NCBI GenBank assembly: GCA_963921825.1
Contig: OY997593.1
Location: 51,134,039-51,198,038, forward strand
Reading direction: 5' to 3'
Origin: Erodium maritimum
Lineage: Eukaryota; Streptophyta; Magnoliopsida; Geraniales; Geraniaceae
Length of the DNA stretch: 64,000 nt
The position numbers and the translations under genes were made by a program. The number at the start of each line of letters is the position of its first letter. The first letter of the stretch is position 1. The notes under the pieces are model-generated. The model saw only the letters and a program-made list of their open reading frames with translations. It did no database searches and was not told the DNA's origin. Shown piece by piece: positions 1 to 10,472 of this stretch.

Positions 1-560
1 AATAAAATTAAATATTAAAATAATAAAATTAAATAGAAAATAGTTAAAAAAATTAAATATTAAAAAATTAAATGAAAAATAAAAAAATGATTTTTGAAAA
101 TAAAAACTGATTTAAAAAAATAAAAACTGATTTTTAAATATCAAATCTGATTTTTTAATATACAAAAAACTGATTATTAAAAAAATAAAAACTGATTTTT
201 AAATATAAAAATCTGATTTAAAAAAAAATAAAAACTGATTTTTGAAAATAAAAACCAAATTCAGTTTTAAAAAAATATATAATTTATTTATTTTATTTTG
301 AAAATTAAATATAATTAGAAAATATAAATTAAAGAAAAATAATAACTGAGGGTATAATGGTCTTTTCACTCTTAAGTTAAAAGTCAACTGAAATGTCAAA
401 GGGCAAAATAGTTATTCTACATAATTATGTTAGTTTTTTAACAGCATTAACCCAAATCGTTCGTGGACGAAACATTTAGGTACCTTATTGTGCAAAAAAT
501 TCATAAGGGTACATTATCGTCCGTGGACGATTCATTCGGGTACCTTATCGTAAATAACCC
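1..560. mobile_element. Right end of a Mutator-like non-autonomous element, cut by window edge
   Basis: The last 200 bases have the wording typical of these elements: short phrases such as GGTACCTTAT and a GTCCGTGGACGA motif repeat around 455-550, and the end at about 560 reads inward as GGGTTATTTACGATAAGG. The inner part is AT-rich with iterated AAAAACTGATTTTT phrases. The same phrase, reversed, fills the element at the other end of the window (62630-62800), so the two may be one family. The left terminus and its target duplication lie outside the window, so the class is inferred from resemblance. Confidence 0.4.
85..255. repeat. AT-rich minisatellite, AAAAACTGATTTTT units
   Basis: About seven degenerate units of 20-33 bp share the core AAAACTGATTT. 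They are separated by runs of A and form the interior of the truncated element above. The 66-codon reading frame on the other strand over 199-399 is a by-product of this low-complexity sequence. Confidence 0.6.
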
Positions 561-1444
561 TAAATTTTTGTTGTGACACATTATGAGTGACCTTTGAGTA
601 GAAAATGAAGTCGTTAGAACTTGAAGACTTATAGAATTTGTGAATTTTTTGATGTAATATAAAATTTGTGGTGTAATATTATTTTTGTTATCGTAGTGAT
701 GTGTTGAAAGTGAAAATGATCCTGGTATGTAAACACCTATTATTTATAATTATGAGCTATTAGTTCTAAGTTTAATTCAAATGTCTAAATTATTTCTTAT
801 AGGTTTGTTTGTTTCTGTTTTGGGTTGGATTATTAGGCCCGCTGAAATCGGTTACAAATCGACTCTGACCATTTTTACTATCAGCTCATTTTCCTGATAT
901 TCGTCTATTTCCCGTGCCGGTTTTGGTGGAGAATTTAGGGTACCGGTCTTGCTGGTCCGATGACCAGAACAACCTCCGGTGCCGGCCACCAACCGCTGCA
1001 CACCCTAACATATGCTACAACTTCTACCTCTTTTAGTTTTGTAGACGACGTTAAATAAAAGAGTCGATTGTTGATCGCTGGAGTGGGCAATAGAAGTCGA
1101 TTTTACGGGTTAACCAATGGTTTTGTCTCCACACAATCGGACCCCGACTAGTATCTCTCGGTTTCGTCATATTTTCTACCGATTCTACCTCCAACGAATC
1201 TGATGCCGATGCTATCGGTGTTGATTTGGTCGGTAAATATGATTTCACCGGTGCAGTTAAATTTACTCACTCTGACGGTGAGCCATTTGACAAAACATAA
1301 TGGTTCAAAAATCCAATTTTGGTTATAATTATGAACCAGAAATAAAACAATCCAACGGTGGGCAATAAACCCAAAAGAACGATCAATGGCCAACAAACCA
1401 AGGCGCCTAAATGAGCCAATAACAGCATGGCAGCTGTCTGAGGA
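561..1444. other. Intergenic, no gene recognised
   Basis: 561-850 is AT-rich with nothing recognisable. 850-1270 is richer in CCGGT/ACCGG words, such as GTGCCGGTTTTGG near 916 and ACCTCCGGTGCCGGCC near 972, resembling the subterminal parts of the hAT element at 4452-5648. It may be a decayed relative, but I could not find both ends or a target duplication. Short frames here have no recognisable product. Confidence 0.4.
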
Positions 1445-1627
1445 GGGAAAGATTGTTTTTTTTTTGATAAGCGAAAAGTTTATTAATGATATGGTCTATA
1501 AATAATAGACACATACCAAGAGCAGATCCGAAATGACCTTTTCTCAAACCAGAACAGCTACAAAGAGCAACAAACAAACCGGGAAACAAAAAACAGAAAC
1601 ATAACAGAAAAACACCTTGCCTAATAA

Positions 1628-1990
1628 CTAATCGGATTCAAAACAAGAAAACCGGTTAGCAACCGAAACGGGTGTTAAGTCTTGTTTTGTACTCGAGTCC
1701 AAGTGCTCCTCATTCCCAACCTCGGAGCCCTGCTTGTACTGACCCAGCACCAAGGAACCACGATCGACTGCCTTTCTACAAACATTCGAGCTATGGCTCC
1801 AATTACCCGAGCTATCTTTTTTGGAAACGTTCACAATGAAACATCCCAATTTATCGGCAGCCCTGGCTCTTGTCTGATACACAACCACTGGCTGGGCGAT
1901 CACCTTCGGCTGACCTTTCTTTGGACGTCCACGTTTTTTTGGCTCAACCTTAGAGATCGGTTTTTCTAAGGCATCCTTCCACGGGCTACC
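1628..1990 (-). pseudogene. Read-through extension of the RRM ORF with AT-hook
   Basis: After the TAG at 1991-1993 the same frame runs on to 1628. About 15 residues beyond the stop it has a basic KKRGRPKKG stretch, the AT-hook type motif that plant LINE ORF1 proteins often carry. This suggests the original protein was about 560 residues and that the TAG is a nonsense mutation, although read-through cannot be excluded. No further domain is recognised. Confidence 0.45.
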
Positions 1991-3316
1991 CTAATATCCG
2001 AACTCCCTAATTGGTTCTCCACCCTGAGGTTGCACGACCTGTTTTTCCGCAGCATCTAACGGGCCCAAATCGGTACCAATGCGGGAAAAAACCTCAGACA
2101 AACGTGGATTGACCTGCTTCTGTTCCACTGGGCCAGAACCACCAGATGGCCCGTTACCTACACCAGGTCTAAAACCAAAAGGAACCGGCCCTATATCAGA
2201 CTCCCACTGGGCCGGTCCAAGTGAGCCACCTTCGCGACCCTCGTCAACATCGCGCGCCTGATTCTCCGGATGAGATCGCATACGAATTGGAAAGGGATCA
2301 GCATCAGACGCCGAAATCACAGAATGAGGATTCAATCCCGAGAATCTCTCCGCCTGATTCGATCTTACATGATCTGCGCACGTCTGCGCAGAGCCAATAC
2401 CATCCGGCGAAGCTTGCCGGAGAAGAAGGTCCTCCGGTCTTTGTTCCGGCGGTAAAACAGCCGTAATACCATTCCAAGCATTCCCAAACCAAGTTACAGG
2501 CTCGGTAGCTGAAGGACCAACGCGATCCGGCTCCTCCAAACCTGGAGCTTTGGATCCTATGATGCTCTGTTTTAAGGGTAGTAAAACAGGGGCGGTGCAC
2601 TCTGCACGTCCCAAACCGTTTTGATCCAATTCCGGCCGAGCAAGTGCTACCAACAGAGTATACCCATTCAGCTTAAAACCATTGAGCGTCTCTATAGCCT
2701 GTAGAGCCGACTTTTTGAGCTTAAAAACTGCGAAACCGAAATACTTGCCTTTCCAGTTTGGTTTCTTCAAAACCTTGACGGAGAGTACTTCACCAAATGC
2801 TCCCAACGAGTTCCGGATCCAGTCCGATGATGTATTCAAGGGGAGGTTGTAAATAAACACCTTACAGCCTTTTTCCTCACCGGCCACCGGCAACACAGCA
2901 GCTCCATCTATCGATTCACCCTCTTGCACCACCGTCTGCGTCTCACCGTTGCCTCCCTTTGCGTCGCCCACATGCTCAGATCCCTGCCGAGTGTTGATCG
3001 ATGCAAGTTTCGGACGCAGATTTTCAGACGCCCCTTGTCGTGGTTGCTCTGAAACAGAATGGGAAGGGTCTGGCCTTATCATGACATACTCCTTGGCCAG
3101 AGCCTTCTCGGTCCGAGTTACCTTGCTCGAAACCTTCTTCAAATTGGCCTTCTTTCCCGGACAATCACCATCGCTGACCTTGGAGGAAGAAGACACCTTC
3201 TTGACCAAAGAACACGTTATGATTTTACAATAGGAATCATAACTAGAAAGTAACACCGAACAAAAAACTGGGAAAGAGATCGGCTTCAAACTCTTGGAGA
3301 GGAGTTTCGCAGGCAT
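1991..3316 (-). CDS. RRM-domain RNA-binding ORF1-like protein (441 aa)
   Basis: One uninterrupted frame from an ATG 31 bases inside the retroposon. An RNA recognition motif covers about residues 152-228: RNP2-like VFIYNL at 153-158 and RNP1-like KYFGFAVF at 191-198, with the conserved spacing. The N-terminal 150 residues are Ser/Lys-rich and the C-terminal 200 are Gly/Pro-rich; neither is recognised. RRM-type ORF1 proteins are known from some plant L1 lineages, where ORF1 coats the element RNA; that this is such an ORF1 is inference from the retroposon context. The frame ends in TAG but continues open for 121 codons. Alternatively it is a retrocopy of a host RRM gene. Expression is unknown. 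Confidence 0.6.
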   Translation of the reverse strand: MPAKLLSKSLKPISFPVFCSVLLSSYDSYCKIITCSLVKKVSSSSKVSDGDCPGKKANLKKVSSKVTRTEKALAKEYVMIRPDPSHSVSEQPRQGASENLRPKLASINTRQGSEHVGDAKGGNGETQTVVQEGESIDGAAVLPVAGEEKGCKVFIYNLPLNTSSDWIRNSLGAFGEVLSVKVLKKPNWKGKYFGFAVFKLKKSALQAIETLNGFKLNGYTLLVALARPELDQNGLGRAECTAPVLLPLKQSIIGSKAPGLEEPDRVGPSATEPVTWFGNAWNGITAVLPPEQRPEDLLLRQASPDGIGSAQTCADHVRSNQAERFSGLNPHSVISASDADPFPIRMRSHPENQARDVDEGREGGSLGPAQWESDIGPVPFGFRPGVGNGPSGGSGPVEQKQVNPRLSEVFSRIGTDLGPLDAAEKQVVQPQGGEPIREFGY

Positions 3317-3360
3317 CCTTTGAAGTGAATAGAGAGCAAGACCAATCGGGAAAGATTGTT

Positions 3361-4319
3361 GATAGATATGGCAAGATTCCTACGCACTGAACCAAGGAAA
3401 AGAACAAGGCATTGATAGAACTCGAGGGCTCTAACCTTTCCTCACTCTCGTCTCTGTCCTGGATCGATCTCTTCTCGAGTCGATCCTTTGACAATCTATC
3501 AATTCTGAGGTTCGTCTTTTCTCGATTATCCAATTGATGTGTTGTTTCCGTTTAGGCATAAGCTTTTCGTTTTGCTAATTGTGTTGATCTTCGAATCTGT
3601 GTGTGTGCAATTTATGTATTTAATTTGTACATGTTGGGTGCTGAACCCATGATTTGGATGAAATCTAAATCAAACTGTTTAGTCGATGAGAAATCAATGG
3701 AAATCGTATCCGAGATGATACTCTACTGTTTCGAATTGAATTCAAACCAGGGGCACTTGGTACTTCTGCTCTCTTTCCTTTCTAGGTTTAATGTTTTTGT
3801 TGTGTTTTCAAGTTTATATTAGATGATTCAAGTTAAGTTACATATCAGGAGAAAGTAATTGTTTGTATCTTAATTTAAAGGGGTTACTTCATGTCTACAC
3901 GTCGCTAAATCCTAATTAAGCAAATGTAAATTGTCATGTAGTAACGTTGACCAACAACTATTGTATTTTCTGCCCGCAAGTCTAACGGTCGTTAAGTGAG
4001 TAACATGGAAAATGATAGTTCATGGTTATGATTTGGCAATAAACGAAAAGTTGAAGTTATGATTTGAGAATAAACGAAAAATTACAGTTTTCATTTTAGG
4101 AAAGTTTTAGAGCACGTGACAAGCATATGATTGGTATTTCTCGGCGTTAGTCACACTTAACAGATTTTGATACATTTTGAGAATTAATAAAGTGAAACAT
4201 GTTACTATCTAATACGTTTCATATATGTGGGTTATGATTTGATGTTTGACATTAGTTAATCAGGTGACATGGAGTTTTTTCTAATTTAAATTTGGATGTT
4301 TGCTAATTCTTCTCCTGAA
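3361..4319. other. Intergenic with one Mutator-like terminus
   Basis: No convincing gene. At 3881-3975 the sequence GGGGTTACTTCATGTC and the following lines closely follow the left end of the complete element at 32780-33314. It is a relic of the same family without a visible right end. The 73-codon frame at 3601-3822 has no recognised features. Confidence 0.4.
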
Positions 4320-4328
4320 TTAATAAAT

Positions 4329-5767
4329 GAGTTAATATCATAAAGCACCACACAAGTATACACGTTTTTCAAATAACACATTAAGTTACGATTTTTTCAT
4401 GTGGAAAACCTATGTACCAACAAATTATCAAAGTTTGTTAATACATAGGTGTATGACTGGGCATGGTCGGTTAAACCGACCATGAGCCTCAAGCCGAGCC
4501 CCACACCGGATGCCAGCGGTTTTCAAAATTCCAAACCGGCACCTACACCGACACCGGAAAAGGTGACGCGATTTCAACCGGTAAATATACCGGTCGGTTA
4601 CCGATTTTGACCGGACTGACATTTTGAGACTTTTATTGAATAATTTTTGTCCGATACATTAAGATGTGTAGACATTTCACTAGTTAATTAATATTTGGCA
4701 GTAGTAAAGTATCACCACATCTTCTTTTAACCACAAATATTATCATCACAGCTATTTCTTAAATAAAGATCCAATGTTCGTCAACAAATTAAATAGAATT
4801 TATTACTAAAACAAAAAAGATTCGTTAGGACCATGAACATTAAATCTCAGTTTGGAATACATAGACTTAAATAGAAACAAGAAATAGTAATAAAAAGAAA
4901 AAAAAAACAGGAATTATAACAAATCTAGAAAGAAGAAATCCGAAAAATAAAATTTATTTTAGGATCAGCATGTCTACAATATTCAAATTGAAAATAAAAT
5001 AGGAGTACAAATCTACGTTTATTTATATACATTATAGATCTGAGTTATGACAAGAAGAGTAGATTTAATTTAAGAGAAGAAATCAAATATATTGTACATA
5101 AAAAACAATGACAAAGGTAGGAATAGAAATACAGGTACCGAAATATCAAAGAAACTTAGAGTTAAAATTGACAAAAGAGGGACAAAGCTTGGATGTGGAG
5201 GGAGAGAGAACGCATATGAAGCGAGGCAAGGCTGTTGTGTAAATGAAGGAAGAAGCAAGAAATTTAGCTATATATAGAGCTAAATAGATTAAGGTTAGTG
5301 TTGCAGATGCACTACTTAAGTAAATTGGGCTTGTAAGCCCAAATATCTCATTGAAAAACCTGGCCCATTTTACATCTATCTTCTACCTCTTAATTTACAG
5401 AGAGAACGGGAAAATGGTTTGCACAAGTCCCAGGCGTAGGGGTTGATTTGAGTCTAACGGAGAGAGGCGCCGGTGCCGGTTAACCGGAGGTTCTGCACCC
5501 TCCTAACCGGCCACCGACCACCATCTTTGCGGTTAGCCACTTTTGACACTGTGTACACACCGCAAACCACCGGTTTTGGTTTTTCCGGTGCCGACGGTGG
5601 TCGGTTGCGATCGGAATCCGGCGGTGCGGATAATTTTGCCCAGCCCTACATAGGTGTGCCACATGAAAAAATCGTTGATACATAGGTGTGTCATATGAAA
5701 AAAATCATAACTTAGTGTGTTATTTGAAAAACGTGTATACTTGTGTGGTGCTTTATGATATTAACCC
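4329..5767. mobile_element. Mutator-like non-autonomous element (TIR about 60 bp)
   Basis: Long terminal inverted repeats start GAGTTAATATCATAAAGCAC on the left and, read inward, GGGTTAATATCATAAAGCAC on the right. They stay alike for about 60 bp including the phrase CACACAAGTATACACG. A 9-bp target duplication with one mismatch flanks it (TTAATAAAT at 4320-4328, TTAATGAAT at 5768-5776). It encodes no transposase, and most of its length is a nested hAT element. Confidence 0.75.
4452..5648. mobile_element. Non-autonomous hAT element nested in the Mutator-like element
   Basis: Flanked by a perfect 8-bp duplication CATAGGTG (4444-4451 and 5649-5656). The ends read TATGACTGGGCA on the left and, inverted, TAGGGCTGGGCA on the right, a hAT-type terminus. 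Subterminal regions at 4470-4620 and 5460-5640 are dense in ACCGG/CCGGT words, as expected for transposase-binding sites. The interior (4640-5400) is AT-rich and holds no transposase. It sits wholly inside the Mutator-like element and is therefore younger than it. Confidence 0.75.
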
Positions 5768-5804
5768 TTAATGAATTGCTCCAAAATAAAATAAAAACTG
5801 TCCT

Positions 5805-6550
5805 TATTTTGGGATGGTTCTAATAGATGTTTGCTTTGAAATGTTAGGAATTGGAATTTTTGAGATACAGAGATATAGCAAGTAGGTTTGGGGAATCCTC
5901 AAGCAAGTCTTCCCAAAGCCCCTCTTTCTCGGGCAACAATGCTGCTGGTAAACTTCGAGTGCTTTGACTTAGCGCAAGATCCAATTGTTACTTAATGTGG
6001 TCACCTTTTCTGCTGGCATTGCCTTTACAAATGGCTGCAAATCCACTGGCAATCCCATGAATGCCCAGTTTGTAAGGCCATCGTTGAGGAGAAGAAACTG
6101 GTCCCTTTATACGGATGATGAAAGATGTCAACAGATCCACGATCAAAGTCAATTCCAGGGGTTAACATTCCAAACCGTATTTTGGGATGGTTCTAATAGA
6201 TGTTTGCTTTGAAATGTTAGGAATTGGAATTTTTGAGATACAGAGATATAGCAAGTAGGTTTGGGGAATCCTCAAGCAAGTCTTCCCAAAGCCCCTCTTT
6301 CTCGGGCAACAATGCTGCTGGTAAACTTCGAGTGCTTTGACTTAGCGCAAGATCCAATTGTTACTTAATGTGGTCACCTTTTCTGCTGGCATTGCCTTTA
6401 CAAATGGCTGCAAATCCACTGGCAATCCCATGAATGCCCAGTTTGTAAGGCCATCGTTGAGGAGAAGAAACTGGTCCCTTTATACGGATGATGAAAGATG
6501 TCAACAGATCCACGATCAAAGTCAATTCCAGGGGTTAACATTCCAAACCG
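5805..6550 (+). repeat. 373-bp tandem duplication, two copies apparently identical
   Basis: 5805-6177 and 6178-6550 read the same base for base as far as I can compare by eye, each starting TATTTTGGGATGGTTC and ending ATTCCAAACCGT. The unit contains the RING pseudogene core. Identity over 373 bp means a very recent duplication or an assembly error. Confidence 0.85.
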
Positions 6551-6720
6551 TCCATCTAGGCAGAGACCTGAAACAGCTCCCCCACCAGAAACAAATCATT
6601 TTCCTCAATATGACTTACCAGGTTGCTCCACTTTTTCGTTGCAGGGTCCTAATATATATTGCTATCTTTGTTTTCTGTTAGTTGGTTCCTTTTCCTGTTG
6701 TTGAAGCATTTAACTTGGAA
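5805..6720 (+). pseudogene. RING-type E3 ubiquitin ligase pseudogene (RNF185/RMA-like)
   Basis: Conceptual translation, with frame changes, gives the hallmark order of RNF5/RNF185/RMA ligases: a Ser-rich start near RFGESSSKSSQSPSFSG, then [47 protein letters not shown], and in copy 2 STDPRSKSIPGVNIPNRP and RPETAPPPE. Intact relatives are membrane-anchored ligases of ER-associated degradation. Here the first RING cysteine pair is deleted between FEC and FDLAQ, a stop stands before CGHLF, and the N-terminal, RING and linker parts lie in different frames. The RING segment is present twice. No introns separate the parts, so it may be a processed copy. The copia element sits just downstream. Confidence 0.75.
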
Positions 6721-6750
6721 TATTCATATACATACATGCTTTGTATGGAA

Positions 6751-6929
6751 TGAAAGTGATGTAATTCCCGTAGGGTTAATTATCATTCAATGATCAATAT
6801 ATAGTCATGTTACACATATAGACATAGAGTCCTAATACAACTGTACACATGTAGTGATAGAGTCTTATACATGATAAATACCACTGCAGGATATAGCTAA
6901 AATGATATGGCTGATATATATCTCTAACA
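6751..6929 (-). repeat. 3' LTR of the copia element
   Basis: 179 bp; on the plus strand it starts TGAAAGTGATG and ends CTCTAACA. Differences from the other LTR are CATGTT against CCTGTT and ACAACTGTACAC against ACAAATGTTACAC. Confidence 0.92.
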
Positions 6930-8336
6930 CGCCCCCGCAGTCGAAGCGGGACTAGCAAAAATGCTGAGACTGGACCTGAATTCCTCAAAAAGTGTTGTTG
7001 GGAGACCCTTCGTAAAGATATCTGCAAACTGGTAGGACGAGGGCACATGGAGCACACAAACCTGACCTGTGGCAACTTTCTCACGCACAAAATGTAAGTC
7101 TAGCTCGACATGTTTCGAACGTTGGTGTTGGACTGGATTACCAGACATATAAACTGAGCTAATGTTATCACAAAATACAATGGTGGCAGTGGAAAGGGTG
7201 CAATGTAACTCAAGAAGAAGGTTACGCAACCAACAAGACTCGGCAACTGCATTAGCAACACCACGATACTCGGCTTCAGCACTAGAGCGAGATACGACAT
7301 GTTGTCGTTTAGACGACCAAGAAACAAGATTAGGGCCAAGAAAAACACAATAGCCAGAAGTGGACCGACGAGTGTCGGGACAACCCGCCCAGTCAGCATC
7401 AGAATAAGCAGTAAGAGAGAAGGTAGAAGATGGACGAAGATGGAGGCCGTGAGAGAGAGTGCCCTGTATATATCGAAGGATACGTTTGAGAGCTGCGAAG
7501 TGAGGTTCACGAGGATCGTGCATAAACAAACAAACTTGCTGAACAGCATAAGATATATCGGGACGAGTGAAGGTGAGATATTGCAGGGCACCTGCAAGAC
7601 TGGGATATAAGGAAGGATCCGAGACCGGGGGACCAGAGGAGGAGGAAAGCTTGGACTTAGTGTCGACTGGAGTTAGGCATGGATTACAAGAGGACATGGA
7701 GGCTCGAGCAAGAATTTCACGAGCAAATTTTTCTTGGGAAAGAAGAAGACCAGAGGAAGTGCGAGTGACGGAGATGCCGAGAAAATAATGGAGAGGACCA
7801 AGATTAGTCATAGAAAATTCTGAGTTAAGACGAGAGGTGATGTCGGATAGAAGAGTAGGCGAAGAAGCCGTGAGAAGGATGTCATCAACATAGAGAAGAA
7901 GAAATGCAGTAAGAGAGCCACTACGATAGATAAAGAGAGAGGTATCAGCCCGACTACTAACGAAACCAATGGAGAGGAGGTACGATGCAAATCGTTGATA
8001 CCAAGCCTGAGGTGCTTGCTTAAGGCCATAGAGAGCCTTCTTGAGACAACAGACGTGATTAGGAAAAGAGGAATCATGAAAGCTAGGAGGTTGTTTCATG
8101 TAAACAGTCTCGGAGAGATCACCATGGAGAAATGCATTTTTGACATCTAGTTGATGAACGGGCCAAGAATGAGAGAGAGAGAGGGAGAGAATGGTCCGGA
8201 TAGTAGCTGGTTTGACGACAGGACTGAAAGTGTCATCGTAGTCGATGCCGGGTTGTTGAGTATATCCCTGGGCAACAAGACGAGCTTTGTAGAGCTCAAG
8301 AGAACCATCAGAACGAAATTTGTGACAAAAATCCAT
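6924..8336 (-). pseudogene. Copia reverse transcriptase and RNase H
   Basis: A 470-codon open frame. It begins inside the reverse transcriptase ([11 protein letters not shown] near residues 18-27) and contains FLHGDL at 69-74, ALYGLKQAP at 101-109, the catalytic YVDD at 149-152 and FLGISV at 185-190. RNase H follows with [19 protein letters not shown] at 311-329, SSAEAEYR at 351-358 and FCDN at 388-391, and the usual ADIFTKGL near the end. The domain itself is intact, but it is separated from the integrase upstream by frameshifts near 8380-8520, so it cannot be made as part of a polyprotein. The stop codon lies a few bases inside the 3' LTR. Confidence 0.9.
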
Positions 8337-9156
8337 TTTGATCCAACAACATTGACATTAGACGGGCAGGGCACCAAATCTCAAGTGTCGTTAGCATGAA
8401 GAGCTGAGAGCTCGGCTTCCATTGCTTTCCTCCAATGTGGATCGTGAAGGGCCTGCGTCGAAGAGCGAGGAATAGGAGAGGGAGTAGAGGTGGAAATATA
8501 AAGATCAAGCATACGCGAGGTTTAACGATGCCAACCTGACTGCGCGTTGTCATGGGGTGAGTGGGACGCGGCGGGGGAGCCGGGAGAGATGGTGGAATGG
8601 GAGATGAGCATGGAGTAACAACAGAGGATGAGGATGATGATACAGGTAAGGGTAAGAGTGGTGAAGGAGAAGGGGGAACAGGTGGAGCGTACGCTGGAGG
8701 GGAAAAAATGAGAGGAGAAAGCTCATCGGAAGGAGAAAGGAGAAAATCATAAGATTCGGGTGGGTCAGGTGAGTGGTGAGAGGAATAAAGAAATATGGAT
8801 TCATCGAAAGTGACATGACGGGAGATGATGATCTTGCCAGTAGAGAGATTAAGGCATCGATAACCACGATGATTAGACGGATAAACAAGAAACACGCAAG
8901 CCTGAGAGCGAGGGGAAAGTTTATGAAGGCTTGTGGAAGAAAGATTGGGATAACATAGGCAGCCAAAAACACGAAGGTGAGTGTAGGAAGGAAATGTGTT
9001 GTAGAGAACCTCGAACGGGGTACGAAAATAGAGCGCCTTAGTCGGAAGGAGATTGAGAATATGCACGGCCATGTTCAAACTTTCGACCCAGAAGGAGGGC
9101 GGGAGATGGGCTTGAAAGAGAATAGTTCGAACTATGTTATTTGTAGCACGAATCAT
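8308..9156 (-). pseudogene. Copia integrase C-terminal part and linker
   Basis: This frame carries the end of the integrase core (SQQNGKAER just upstream, then IRATNNIVRTILF and FWVESLNMAVHILNLLP) and the GKW-type C-terminal region with FGCLCYPN and CVFLVYPSNHRGYRCLN. A Ser/Pro-rich linker typical of copia polyproteins follows. The last 60 residues drift out of frame: the expected linker to the reverse transcriptase is found in other frames near 8380-8520. A frameshift near 9360 also parts it from the first half of the integrase. Confidence 0.8.
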
Positions 9157-10472
9157 GCGTTCCGCCTTACCATTTTGTTGAGATGTGTGCGGGCAAGAGA
9201 ATCGAAAAACGATGCCATGAGAAAGAAGGAAATCACGAAAAGGCGTGTTATCAAATTCCCGACCATTGTCGCATTGAAAAGCCTGAATAGGGAGGCCAAA
9301 TTGTGTGCGTACATAAGCGTGGAAGTTAAGAAAATGACGAAAGACCTCAAACTTAGCACGTAAAGGAAATACCCATAAAAATGTGAAAAATCATCCAAGA
9401 ACAATAAATAGTATTTAAAACCACTGGGACTAAGAATGGGTGAAGTCCAAAGATCAGAATGAACAATTTCAAACAAATGAGTAGTACGAGAAAGGGAAGG
9501 AGAAAAAGGGAGTCGTAAATGTTTGCCCAATTGACATGCATCACAAATATGGTCCAAACTGTCCTTATTACATGAAATAAAACTCCTAGAACAAAGAAAT
9601 TTAAAGATGTGATTGCCGGGGTGCCCGAGTCGACGATGCCAGGTGGTGGGTGAGATGTTGGTGGAGAGGAACAAGGAAGTCGATGATGATGGATTGATGG
9701 TGGAAATGGGGTAGAGTTCTTCGTTGCTATCACATCGGAGCAAGGAAATCCCGGTCTGAAGATCCTTCACACAAAATCCATAAGGATCAAATTCAACAAA
9801 ACAATTATTATCGCGGGTAAATTTACGGACATAAATTAGGTTTTTAACAATATGAGGACTAACAAGGATATCATGTAGTTCGAAACTTTTATGAGGAGTA
9901 GAAAAAGAACGACGCCCAGTACAATGAACAGGTAAAACAGCACCATTGCCAACAATTATCGAGCTAGAATTCATACATGGAGTAACGTTAGAAAGTGTAC
10001 CTGGGTTTGAGGCGGTGTGAGATGTAGCACCAGTGTCCATATACCAGCCGTCGTCCGGTTGTTGGAGAGTCATGGTAGAAAATAAGATGCTGAGATCAGT
10101 GGGCTGGGTGGGCGTGATTGGGCCAGATGATTGGGCCGTGAATGGTGCTAATTGTTGGCCTAAAAGAACTCCCGATTGTTGACCGTGTGTAGGAGCTGTC
10201 GCCAACGAATTGAAAGAAGCTTGCTGGGCCGGTGGTGTTGAGTGGGCCTGTGCTGCATATGTAGGAAATGGGCTTGAGTTGGGCGGTGCTGATGCTGTAT
10301 AAGCGTGCTGCGAAGGTGTTGACGCAGACACATTCTGGAGAAGTCGATGGAGCTCAGAGATTCGGTGCTGGAGTTCCAAAAGTTGCTGCTGATGAACGGA
10401 GTTCCTGGATGTTGTGACTGCCGGTGCCGATGGGTGATGCTGCCAGTGTGGAGGAGCTGCGCCGAGGAGACC
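9153..10472 (-). pseudogene. Copia protease, GAG-pre-integrase and first half of integrase
   Basis: Same frame as gag, directly after its TAG. It has the aspartic protease motif DTGATSH (about 9990-10035), a GAG-pre-integrase with WHRRLGHPGNH and CDACQLGKH forming the HHCC zinc finger, and the integrase start HSDLWTSP and FLDDFSHFYGYF. After about 9363 the frame no longer matches; the DNGREF and HTSQQNGKAER motifs continue one frame over. No start codon is needed if it is translated through the gag stop. Confidence 0.85.

Larger units (their letters stand above)
1458..3347 (-). mobile_element. L1-type retroposon with ORF1 only (half-LINE)
   Basis: A minus-strand insertion flanked by a perfect 13-bp target duplication GGGAAAGATTGTT (1445-1457 and 3348-3360). 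Its 3' end is an A-tail seen as a T-run at 1458-1465, preceded on the coding strand by CTTTTCGCTTATC, close to the GCCGATAAAA ends of other retroposons here. Only 31 bases separate the 5' end from the ORF start and only about 165 bases lie between the end of the extended ORF1 and the tail. There is no room for an endonuclease or reverse transcriptase ORF, so it is either an ORF1-only LINE derivative moved in trans or a retroposed cellular mRNA. Confidence 0.7.

Noticed and set aside
2079..3253. Plus-strand frames opposite the RRM ORF
   Set aside because: Shadows of the minus-strand ORF1; no motif of their own.
8561..9363. Plus-strand frames opposite the copia polyprotein
   Set aside because: Antisense of the Ser/Pro linker and integrase; Gly/Glu-rich low-complexity text.
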